A stretch of DNA of 63,467 nucleotides from Planctomycetota bacterium (lineage in GTDB: Bacteria; Planctomycetota; Planctomycetia; Pirellulales; UBA1268), in the NCBI GenBank assembly GCA_018970785.1, contig JAGWVR010000008.1, positions 1-63,467 on the forward strand, given 5' to 3'. Position 1 is the first letter of the stretch; each line of letters starts with the position of its first letter. The notes beneath the pieces are model-generated. The model searched no databases, was not told the origin of the DNA, and saw only the letters and a program-made list of their open reading frames with translations. This document shows positions 8,574-15,764 of the stretch, in pieces. The position numbers and the translations under genes were made by a program.

Positions 8574-9872
8574 ATGACCGACCGCTCGATCCGCAGCCGC
8601 TCGTTCGACGACCGCGCCACCCGGCGCCGGGTCCTGGCCCACGCCGCAAGCGCCGCGCTCGGCGTCGGATTCCTCGACACCGTGGCCGGGGCGACGCGCG
8701 GGGCGGCAGCGGCCGGGGGGAAGCCCGCCCACGCCAACGTCATCTGCCTGTTCATGAAGGGGGCGATGAGCCACATCGACACCTTCGATCCCAAGCCGGG
8801 GCGCGAGGAGCAGGGGGAGACGCGGACGATCGGCACGGCGGTTCCCGGGGTGAGTTTCGGCGCCGGCCTGCCGCGCCTCGCCGCGCTCGCCGACCGGCTG
8901 GCGATCGTCCGCAGCCTGTCGACCGAGACCGGCGCCCACGAGCCGGGCGTGTACACGATGCGCACCGCCTACGCGCCGCTGGGGAGCATCCAGCACCCGG
9001 CGCTGGGCGCCTGGGCGCTGCACGCGGCTGGAAAGCGCGCCGGCGACCTGCCGGGGTACGTCTTGGTGGGCAACGGCAACGAGCATCCCGGCGCCGGCTT
9101 CCTCGACCCCAAGCTCGCCCCGGTTCCCGTCGCCGACCCGAAGCTCGGCCTCGAGAACACGCGCCGGCCCGGCTACCTGTCGGAGAAGAACTTCGAGCGC
9201 CGGCTGGCGCTCGCCGACCGCATCGACCGCGACTTCCGCCGCGCCTACGCCGGCCCGCAGGTCGAGGCCTACAACCAGATGGTCCGCGAGGCCGTCCGCC
9301 TCCTCGGCAGCGACGACCTCGGCGCCTTCGACCTGTCGCGCGAGCCGGAGGCGGTGCGGCGGCGCTACGGCGACGGGCCGTTCGCCCAGGGCTGCCTGCT
9401 GGCCAGGCGCCTCGTCGAGGCGGGAGTGCGGTTCGTGGAAGTCGAGTTCGGCGGCTGGGACATGCACCGCGAACTGTTCGACGAGCTCCCCGGCAAGGTG
9501 GCGCAGCTCGACAACGCGATGGCGACGCTGCTCGACGACCTCGCCGAACGCGGCCTGGCCGACGAGACGCTGGTGGTGCTGGTCTCGGAGTTCGGCCGGA
9601 CGCCACGGATCAACGAGAACGCCGGCCGCGACCACCATCCGGGCGTGTTCTCCGCGGTCCTCGCCGGCCACGGAATCCGCGGCGGGGTCGTCCACGGGGC
9701 CAGCGACGAACGCGGCCACTCGCCGGCGGCCGACGGCGTCAGCGTGGCCGACCTCAACACGACGATCGCCGCCGCGGCGGGGCTGCCCTTCGACCGCGAG
9801 TTCATCGCCCCCAACGGCCGCCCGTTCAAGATCGGCGGCGGCGGCAAGCCGATCGCGACCGTGCTGGCCTAG
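8574..9872 (+). CDS. DUF1501 protein with twin-arginine-type leader
   Basis: A 432-residue protein of the sulfatase-like DUF1501 family. The N-terminus has RSFDDRATRRRVLAHAAS followed by AALGVGFLD, which resembles a Tat leader (RRR-V-L). Core family blocks are NVICLFMKGAMSHIDTFDPK near residues 60-80, LPRLAALADRLAIVRSLSTE, EFGGWDMHRE and VLVSEFGRTPRINENAGRDH, the last two being the metal-site region in alkaline phosphatase-like folds. The ATG at 8574 is chosen because it begins the leader; the sequence upstream is the repeat. It is paired with the DUF1549/1553 gene, as in most planctomycete genomes. Function unknown. Confidence 0.92.
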   Translation: MTDRSIRSRSFDDRATRRRVLAHAASAALGVGFLDTVAGATRGAAAAGGKPAHANVICLFMKGAMSHIDTFDPKPGREEQGETRTIGTAVPGVSFGAGLPRLAALADRLAIVRSLSTETGAHEPGVYTMRTAYAPLGSIQHPALGAWALHAAGKRAGDLPGYVLVGNGNEHPGAGFLDPKLAPVPVADPKLGLENTRRPGYLSEKNFERRLALADRIDRDFRRAYAGPQVEAYNQMVREAVRLLGSDDLGAFDLSREPEAVRRRYGDGPFAQGCLLARRLVEAGVRFVEVEFGGWDMHRELFDELPGKVAQLDNAMATLLDDLAERGLADETLVVLVSEFGRTPRINENAGRDHHPGVFSAVLAGHGIRGGVVHGASDERGHSPAADGVSVADLNTTIAAAAGLPFDREFIAPNGRPFKIGGGGKPIATVLA

Positions 9873-10024
9873 CCGGCCCGGGGCTGCGGCGGAATCTGGG
9901 CAAAAGACCGCTGGCTTTGCCGGCGCCGCTCGTGGTAGAGCGTGCGGTCGCGGTCACCCGCTTTTCAATCCGTGCCGGGATGCGGCCGATCCAACCATCG
10001 GACGAGTCCCCCGGGAGAGACCCC

Positions 10025-10459
10025 ATGGCCAGCCGCAAGTCGTCGAAGAAGTCGATCACCCAGCAGGCCGTCGGTCTGGCCACGATGGGAATGCCTGCAC
10101 CGGTCCAGAAGGTCGCCACCAGCCGCTGGGGGACGCGGCTCCTGATCCTGGCGATCCCGATCCTCCTGGCCACCGGCGTGCTCTCGATCCGCTGGGTCAA
10201 CGGCCTGCCCAGCTTCTCCTTCAACGCCGACCGCGCCGCGGTCGTCGGCCAGCAGGTGGAATTGGAGGCCCGGCGCGCCGCGGCCCAGTTCGCATCCCGA
10301 CAAGGCTCCGCCCAGCCGGGCGTGCCGCAGCAGCCCTTCGCGCCACCGGCGCAGTACCAGACCTACCAACCGGCACCGGCGCCGCAGCAGGCCTACCCCG
10401 TCTACCAGGCCGCTCCTCAGCCACAGGCGGCGCAGCAGTATTATCCTGCCTACCGCTGA
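10025..10459 (+). CDS. small single-span membrane protein with Gln/Tyr/Pro-rich tail
   Basis: A 144-residue protein, ATG at 10025 preceded by GGGAGAGACCCC. The first 20 residues are basic (MASRKSSKKSITQQAVG), then one membrane segment at about 38-55 (LLILAIPILLATGVLSI), and from about 90 a low-complexity tail rich in Gln, Pro, Ala and Tyr (QTYQPAPAPQQAYPVYQAAP). Such tails occur in planctomycete envelope proteins, but I do not recognise a named family. It lies between the DUF1501 and aminopeptidase genes without clear co-transcription with either. Confidence 0.7.
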   Translation: MASRKSSKKSITQQAVGLATMGMPAPVQKVATSRWGTRLLILAIPILLATGVLSIRWVNGLPSFSFNADRAAVVGQQVELEARRAAAQFASRQGSAQPGVPQQPFAPPAQYQTYQPAPAPQQAYPVYQAAPQPQAAQQYYPAYR

Positions 10460-10573
10460 CCCACCGGAGCCGTGGGGCGGTCGCGATCCCCGACGGCGGC
10501 GCGGGCGCCGATGGGCTACGATCTCGCCGGAGCGGGGAGGGGGTTCCCCGCGCGACACGACGGGAGGCCCGCC

Positions 10574-11863
10574 ATGCGGCACGCGCCGATCGATCCCGCG
10601 CTGTTCGGCGCCAACCGCGACCGGCTGCGGGCGCTGTTGCCGCCGCGGAGCGTCGCGATCGTCCACGCCGCCGACGTGCTGCCGACCAACGGCGACGGCA
10701 CGCTCCGCCTCGCCCCCGCCGCCGATCTGTTCTGGCTGACGGGCATCGAGCAGGAGGAAAGCGTGCTGGTGCTCGCGCCCGACGCGATCGATCCGGCACA
10801 GCGCCAGATCCTGTTCCTCCGCCAGCCCAACGAACTGCTGGCGACGTGGGAGGGGGAGAAGCTCTCCAAGGACAAGGCCACGGCGATCTCGGGGGTCGCG
10901 ACCGTGCGCTGGTTGGCCGACCTCCCGACCGTCCTGCATACCCTGCTGTGCGACTGTGACCGGGTGTGGATCGACTCCAACGAACACGAGCGCTCGAGCA
11001 CGGAGATCGAACCGCGCGACCTGCGGCTGGGGCGGGAGCTCATGCACCGCTACCCGCTCCACCGCTACGAACGCCTCCAGACCCTGATGCGTCCCCTCCG
11101 CGCGGTGAAGGGCGCCGCCGAGATCGACCTCGTGCGCCGGGCGATCGACGTCACCGCCGCCGGGCTGTCGCGCGTCCTCGCGGCGCTCCGCCCCGGTGTG
11201 ATGGAATACGAATTGGAGGCGGAGCTCGTCGGCGAGTTCACCCGCCGGCGTGCGCGGATGGCCTACGAGCCGATCATCGGGTCGGGGAAGAACGCCTGCG
11301 TCCTCCACTACCTCGACAACGACCAGGAATGCCGCTCCGGCGACCTGGTGCTGATCGACGTCGGCGCCAACTACGGCAACTATGCCGCCGACCTGACGCG
11401 CACCTACCCGGTCAGCGGCCGATTCTCCGCGCGGCAACGCGCCGTGTACGACGCCGTGAAGCGGGTCTTCGACCGGGCCGTCGCCCGGACCACCGTCGGC
11501 ACGCGGATCCGCGACTGGAAGCGCGCCGCCCAGATCGACATGGCCGACGAACTGGTCGGGCTGGGACTGATCACGGCCGAGGAGCGCGCCCGCGACTCGG
11601 CCGAGGAGCCCGCCTGCCGCCGCTACTTCATGCACGGCCTCGGGCACTCGCTGGGCCTGGGGGTCCACGACCTCGCCCCGCAGGACGGGCCGTTCGCCGC
11701 CGGCTGGATCATGACGGTCGAGCCGGGGCTGTACATTCCCGAGGAGGGGATCGGCGTCCGCCTCGAGAACGACATCCTCGTCACCGAGCAGGGACCGGTC
11801 GATCTCTGCAGCCACGTGCCGATGGACGCCGACGAGATCGAGCGCCTCCTCGAGGCCCGCTAG
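10574..11863 (+). CDS. pepP: Xaa-Pro aminopeptidase (M24 family)
   Basis: A 429-residue cytoplasmic metallopeptidase that removes an N-terminal residue from peptides whose second residue is proline. The N-terminal AMP_N domain covers about 1-140 (FWLTGIEQEESVLVLAP), and the pita-bread M24 domain follows. All five metal ligands are present: Asp262 (LIDVGANYG), Asp273 (ADLTRTYP), His358 (GLGHSLGLGVHD), Glu383 (TVEPGLYIP) and Glu398 (RLENDILV). The ATG at 10574 gives the normal beginning of the AMP_N domain. Length is typical of E. coli PepP (about 440). A repeat copy begins seven bases after the stop codon. Confidence 0.94.
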   Translation: MRHAPIDPALFGANRDRLRALLPPRSVAIVHAADVLPTNGDGTLRLAPAADLFWLTGIEQEESVLVLAPDAIDPAQRQILFLRQPNELLATWEGEKLSKDKATAISGVATVRWLADLPTVLHTLLCDCDRVWIDSNEHERSSTEIEPRDLRLGRELMHRYPLHRYERLQTLMRPLRAVKGAAEIDLVRRAIDVTAAGLSRVLAALRPGVMEYELEAELVGEFTRRRARMAYEPIIGSGKNACVLHYLDNDQECRSGDLVLIDVGANYGNYAADLTRTYPVSGRFSARQRAVYDAVKRVFDRAVARTTVGTRIRDWKRAAQIDMADELVGLGLITAEERARDSAEEPACRRYFMHGLGHSLGLGVHDLAPQDGPFAAGWIMTVEPGLYIPEEGIGVRLENDILVTEQGPVDLCSHVPMDADEIERLLEAR

Positions 11864-11869
11864 CGGTGC

Positions 11870-11990
11870 GTGGACGAAGCCCTCCGTGGCTCCGACCGGA
11901 CGCGGGACGGCCGGCCCATGCAGTCCACGCTGGCGACCACGGGAAACGCCGAGGGTTTGCCGGGTCGCCGTCGGCCGCATCCGGCGGCCG
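11870..11990 (+). repeat. dispersed hairpin repeat, copy B (degenerate)
   Basis: It starts GTGGACGAAGCCCTCCGTGG, keeps only the left arm of the first hairpin, then carries a GGGAAAC GCCGAGG GTTTGCC block and ends with CGGCCGCATCCGGCGGCCG. The order matches copies at 8441 and 52475, although the first module is expanded and diverged. It lies between pepP and the FKBP gene. Confidence 0.6.
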
Positions 11991-12066
11991 ATTCCCTGGG
12001 CCACGGGCTGCTCGCCAGTGGCTGCCGGCCCGGCGCGCCGCGTCGCCGCGCGGCGGTGCCGATCGC

Positions 12067-12072
12067 TATACT
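12067..12072 (+). promoter_or_regulatory. candidate -10 element TATACT upstream of the FKBP gene
   Basis: TATACT, in the wider context GCTATACTCC, stands 63 bases before the FKBP start in an otherwise G+C-rich gap. The same CTATACT core precedes three other genes in the window in the correct orientation. No good -35 hexamer is visible. Confidence 0.4.
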
Positions 12073-12135
12073 CCCCGCCGGCCGGGAGGGCCCCGTCGGG
12101 GTCGGTCACCGGCCGCCCCCGTGGAGCCCTTTCCG

Positions 12136-12606
12136 ATGCGCTTCGCCGCCTCCCTCCTGCTCGCCTCCCTGCTCCTCTTCCCGGAGACCGCCGTGCACGC
12201 CGCCGACGCCGAAGTTCCCCATCCGTCGCTGCCCGAAGGCGCCGGGAAGATCGATACCGACGCCCCCAAGACCTTCACCGCGACTCCGTCCGGGCTGCAG
12301 TACCGCGTCCTCCGCAAGGGAACCGGGATTTCCCCGAAGTCGAGCAGCACCGTCAAGGTCCACTACCACGGCTGGCTCGACGACGGGAAGGTGTTCGACA
12401 GTTCCTACAAGCGCCGCGAGTCGATCGAGTTTCCGCTCTCCGGCGTGATCCCTGGGTGGACCGAGGGGATGCAGCTGGTGGGCAAGGGGGGGATGATCGA
12501 GCTCCTCATCCCGGCGAAGCTCGGCTACGGCAAGCGCGGCGCTCCGCCGGTGATCCCGCCGGACGCGACGCTCCACTTCCTCGTCGAGCTGCTCGAAGTG
12601 CGCTGA
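12136..12606 (+). CDS. exported FKBP-type peptidyl-prolyl isomerase
   Basis: A 156-residue protein with a clear signal peptide (residues 1-22, MRFAASLLLASLLLFPETAVHA). The FKBP domain covers about 50-156: SGLQYRVLRKGTG, VKVHYHGWLDDGKVFDSSY, FPLSGVIPGWTEGMQLVGKG and YGKRGAPPVIPPDATLHF contain the usual active-site Tyr, Asp, Phe, Val, Ile, Trp and Tyr positions. It should catalyse cis-trans isomerisation of proline bonds in exported proteins. Length is normal for the short MIP/FkpA-like type without a dimerisation domain. It is apparently monocistronic, bracketed by repeat copies on both sides. Confidence 0.95.
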   Translation: MRFAASLLLASLLLFPETAVHAADAEVPHPSLPEGAGKIDTDAPKTFTATPSGLQYRVLRKGTGISPKSSSTVKVHYHGWLDDGKVFDSSYKRRESIEFPLSGVIPGWTEGMQLVGKGGMIELLIPAKLGYGKRGAPPVIPPDATLHFLVELLEVR

Positions 12607-12612
12607 ATATAC

Positions 12613-12686
12613 GTGGACAAAGCCATCCATGGCCTTTGTCCACTTGGTGCGCTGGCGGCCGCATCCGGCGGCCGCGGGGTGCTCAC
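12613..12686 (+). repeat. 74-bp tandem hairpin repeat, unit C
   Basis: The unit begins with a 31-base near-palindrome with arms GTGGACAAAG and CTTTGTCCAC (extendable inward to a 13-14 bp stem with one bulged C), then TTGGTGCGCTG and the second hairpin GCGGCCGCATCCGGCGGCCGC. The next unit follows without a gap. It begins six bases after the FKBP stop codon. Confidence 0.85.
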
Positions 12687-12760
12687 GTGGACAAAGCCAT
12701 CCATGGCCTTTGTCCACTTGGTGCGCTGGCGGCCGCATCCGGCGGCCGCGGGGTGCTCGC
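12687..12760 (+). repeat. 74-bp tandem hairpin repeat, unit D
   Basis: Same length and sequence as the preceding unit; the only difference I see is near the junction (GCTCAC in one, GCTCGC in the other). So near-perfect a copy implies recent duplication or gene conversion. Confidence 0.85.
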
Positions 12761-12809
12761 GTGGACAAAGCCATCCATGGCCCCATCCGGCCGCATGACG
12801 GCCGGCGCC
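12761..12809 (+). repeat. truncated hairpin repeat, unit E
   Basis: It carries the left half of the first hairpin (GTGGACAAAGCCATCCATGG), then breaks into CCCCATCCGGCCGCATGACG and GCCGGCGCC. The same truncated form occurs at 15704, so this is a recurrent variant rather than random decay. It ends about 15 bases from the stop of the calpain gene on the other strand. Confidence 0.7.
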
Positions 12810-12824
12810 GTCGGGCCGCGTGGG

Positions 12825-15512
12825 CTACACCTGCACCGCGACCATCTCCGAAATCTGATCGGTGACCACGTCGCCGCCGACTGAGAGGAACCCGTCCAGG
12901 GGAGCGCCGTCCGGCGGCGTCCCGCCGTCATCTCCCCAGGGGTTGTAGAGAACCACCCGCGGGATGCCGTCGATCAGTTCGGCCTTGATCACCGTGTAGA
13001 TGTGCTTTCCGACGATCGGGCCGCCGACCCATGGGAACGTCGCGACCGTCACGGCCTTGCCCTCGTTGAGCCGGTTGACGAGCCACCCAAACGCGTCAGG
13101 GCTGCCCCAGTGGCGTTTGTCCTGGTTGGGGTACCCGAGGAGCTCCCCCCACGCCTGCCCGGACGTTCCCGCATTGAGCACGCTGTACTCAGCACCGAAG
13201 TACGGAGCGCCCGTGCGCCCGAACACCGCCCCCTTCTCGATGATCGGCACCCACAGGCTCGTGCCGCGGTTGCCTGTGGGCGATGCGTAGACGGCGTTGC
13301 CGTCGGCATTGACCGGCAGGTTCGCGCTCACCCGGTGCACGGCGTTGCCGATCGCCACCAGATAGCGGCCGTTGCCGAGGTCCGTGACCCGCTCGCGAAT
13401 CCGATCCGGGTTCGCGAGCGCCAGCGCGCCGAGCGACGCCAGGAACCAGCAGTTCCCCACGGCCCCCTGGGCGACGTCCACCACGCTCGGCACGCCGTCG
13501 AGGAACAGCGGCAGCCCGGCGAACGAGCGGTAGGCGAACGCCCCCGGACTCGGCTCCTCCCGCCCCACGATGCCGGCGGCCCTCGTGATCCGCTCGCCGG
13601 CCTCGAGCCGCACCGTGTCGCCGGTGCCCTCGAACCAGTAGTTGTCGAGGCCGGGCCCGCCATTGACCATGTCGCTGGAGGTGGCCTGTGAGCCGCCGTC
13701 GAACAGGCTGATGAGCGAATCCTGTCCGGTGCCGCCACTGAGGCTGTCGCGCCCCGCGCCGCCGTTGACGAAGTCGTTGCCGGCACCGCCGAACAGGTTG
13801 TCGTCGCCACCGTCGCCGCGGATCACGTCGTGGCCGTTGCCGCCGTTGATCGTGTCGTTGCCGCCGAGCGAGTTGGGGACGAGCAACGGCGTGTCGCCGC
13901 TGAGGCGATCGTTCCCGTCGTTGCCGAGGATCGTGTCGTTGCCGGCGTCACCGTTGGCGACGTCGTCGCCGAAGCGGGCGTCGATGAGGTCGTCGCCCGG
14001 CCCGCCGTGGATGACGTCGTTGCCGTCGCCACCGTCGATCGTGTCGCCGCCGCGGCCGCCGAAGATCGTGTCGCGATCGGGTCCGCCGAACAGCCGGTCG
14101 GGGCCGGCGCCGCCGACGATGACGTCGCGGCCCCAGTCGCCGTTGAGGTCATCGACCGCCGAAGCATCCGACGCCTCGTCGGGGGACAGCGTGTTGCCGT
14201 AGATGGCGTCGTCACCGAACCCGCCGGAGATCACGTCGGATCCGGCTTGTCCGAACAGCCGATCATCCCCGCCGTTGCCGTAGATCCGGTCGTTGCCGTC
14301 GCGGCCGTAGATGGTCTCGGCGAAGTCGGTGCCGATGATCTCGTCGTCGAACATCGTGCCGCGGAGGATCTCGATCGTGCCCTGGGCGAACCGCGGCGAC
14401 CCGTTGGTCGCCGTGGGGGGATTGGCGAGGGAGATCGTCAGTCCCCGGGTGAAGCCGAGCAGGTCGACCGTATCGGTGCCCGGGCCGCCGTCGTAGAGGA
14501 CGTTTCCCGGTCCGCTGCGGAGCGTATCGTCGCCGTCTTCCCCGGAGATCTCGCCGCTCCCGAGCGTGCTCAGCAGGTCGTTGCCGGGGCCGCCGCGGAC
14601 GATCGTGCCCGTGTTGCCGAGAATCGTGTCGTGGCCGCTGCCGCCGACGGCGATGTCGAACCCGGGCATGATCGTGTCGAACTCGCCCGACTGGCCGTTG
14701 TTTCGCGAGTCCACCGCCGCAAGGTTGATCGTGACCGGCAGGGTACGGCCCCGGTAGGTGATGACGTCCGAAGCGCCACTCCCAGGATCGGCAACGTCCC
14801 GGCCGAAACCGGGATCGATGACGTCGGAGCCACCCCGTCCGCTGATCGTGTCGTCGCCGTCGCCGCCGAAGATCTGATCGCCCGAAGAACTGCCGACGAG
14901 CGTGTCGGCGCCCCCCATACCGGCGATCGTGACACCGCTCGCAGCGAGCCGCGCGTCGATGGTGTCGTTGCCGGCGCCGCCGGTGAGGGTCTCCATGCCG
15001 AGCACGGTGTCCCCTTCGCCGGCCGCGCCGTCGTCGGCGAGATCGTTGACGATGATGCTGACGGCGACCGTGCGGGCGTTGTACAGCATGCTGTCGGCGC
15101 CGCCGCCCCCGTCGTGGAGATCGCGGCCGAGGCTGGAGAACAGGGAGTCGTTATCCGCACCGCCGCGGACGGTGTCGTCACCGTCACCCGACTGGAGGGA
15201 GTCGTTCCCAGCACCGCCGTCGATGTCGAGCGGCTTGGTGAATCCCGGCGCGACGAGAAAGGTGTCGTTCCCGCCGAGAAGCCGCACCGAGAGCTGCCTG
15301 ACCGACGCGGCGGGGAAACTGCGGGTCGCCTGGCCGTTGGCCCCGACGTCGACGAACGGCGTGCCACCCCGGGTGGCGATCGCGACCCGCACCGTCTCCG
15401 CGGCGTCGGTTCCGGTGACAGTCAGCACGTCGCCTGACTGCGACACCGTCACCGAGAGGAGACGGCGTGGCTCGAGGGGCTCGAAGACGATACGGCGACG
15501 CAGGCGGGCCAT
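12825..15512 (-). CDS. secreted RTX-repeat protein with calpain (C2) protease domain
   Basis: An 895-residue protein. The start at 15512 gives MARLRRRIVFEPLEPRRLLS, the LEPRRLLS leader typical of large exported planctomycete proteins. Residues about 30-640 are dense in hemolysin-type calcium repeats (GGxGxDxxx, for example GGAGNDTIDARL, GGDGNDVIHGGPGDDLIDAR). Residues about 670-895 form a calpain domain: Cys688 in QGAVGNCWFLAS, His837 in GKHIYTV and Asn857 in LYNPWG make the complete Cys-His-Asn triad. It should be a calcium-dependent cysteine protease acting outside the cell or in the periplasm, with RTX repeats folding on calcium. The combination of RTX array and intact calpain triad is the notable point. 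A mirror reading of the repeats opens long frames on the other strand, which are artefacts. Confidence 0.92.
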   Translation of the reverse strand: MARLRRRIVFEPLEPRRLLSVTVSQSGDVLTVTGTDAAETVRVAIATRGGTPFVDVGANGQATRSFPAASVRQLSVRLLGGNDTFLVAPGFTKPLDIDGGAGNDSLQSGDGDDTVRGGADNDSLFSSLGRDLHDGGGGADSMLYNARTVAVSIIVNDLADDGAAGEGDTVLGMETLTGGAGNDTIDARLAASGVTIAGMGGADTLVGSSSGDQIFGGDGDDTISGRGGSDVIDPGFGRDVADPGSGASDVITYRGRTLPVTINLAAVDSRNNGQSGEFDTIMPGFDIAVGGSGHDTILGNTGTIVRGGPGNDLLSTLGSGEISGEDGDDTLRSGPGNVLYDGGPGTDTVDLLGFTRGLTISLANPPTATNGSPRFAQGTIEILRGTMFDDEIIGTDFAETIYGRDGNDRIYGNGGDDRLFGQAGSDVISGGFGDDAIYGNTLSPDEASDASAVDDLNGDWGRDVIVGGAGPDRLFGGPDRDTIFGGRGGDTIDGGDGNDVIHGGPGDDLIDARFGDDVANGDAGNDTILGNDGNDRLSGDTPLLVPNSLGGNDTINGGNGHDVIRGDGGDDNLFGGAGNDFVNGGAGRDSLSGGTGQDSLISLFDGGSQATSSDMVNGGPGLDNYWFEGTGDTVRLEAGERITRAAGIVGREEPSPGAFAYRSFAGLPLFLDGVPSVVDVAQGAVGNCWFLASLGALALANPDRIRERVTDLGNGRYLVAIGNAVHRVSANLPVNADGNAVYASPTGNRGTSLWVPIIEKGAVFGRTGAPYFGAEYSVLNAGTSGQAWGELLGYPNQDKRHWGSPDAFGWLVNRLNEGKAVTVATFPWVGGPIVGKHIYTVIKAELIDGIPRVVLYNPWGDDGGTPPDGAPLDGFLSVGGDVVTDQISEMVAVQV

Positions 15513-15703
15513 GGAAACACCCCGAGCGACCTGGTTGACGGATGGAGAATCCCCTCCCCGGCGAGCGTAGTCCACCCCTCCCGAGCGGGCAACCCCCGGG
15601 AAACCGGGCCGGCCTGCAACCGTCACCTGCACACACGCCGTCGCCCACCGATCGCATGACTGCAAGCGATCTCGCGTTGCTTCCCGCGGCGGCGACGCCG
15701 CAC

Positions 15704-15754
15704 GTGGACAAAGCCATCCATCGCCCGATCCCGGCCGCGGCACGGCCGGCGCGG
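15704..15754 (+). repeat. truncated hairpin repeat, copy F
   Basis: It starts GTGGACAAAGCCATCCATCG, lacks the right arm of the first hairpin, and continues with CCGGCCGCGGCACGGCCGGC. This is the same truncated variant seen at 12761. It lies between two minus-strand genes, about 10 bases from the stop of the ThuA-dehydrogenase gene. Confidence 0.65.
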
Positions 15755-15764
15755 TGTGTCGACG

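Noticed and set aside
12613-12809. CRISPR array in the 74-bp repeats
   Set aside because: Units are direct copies without variable spacers, and there are only two and a half of them; no cas genes are nearby.
13600-15300. DNA-level repeat array inside the calpain gene
   Set aside because: The periodicity comes from RTX calcium-binding repeats in the protein, not from a DNA element.
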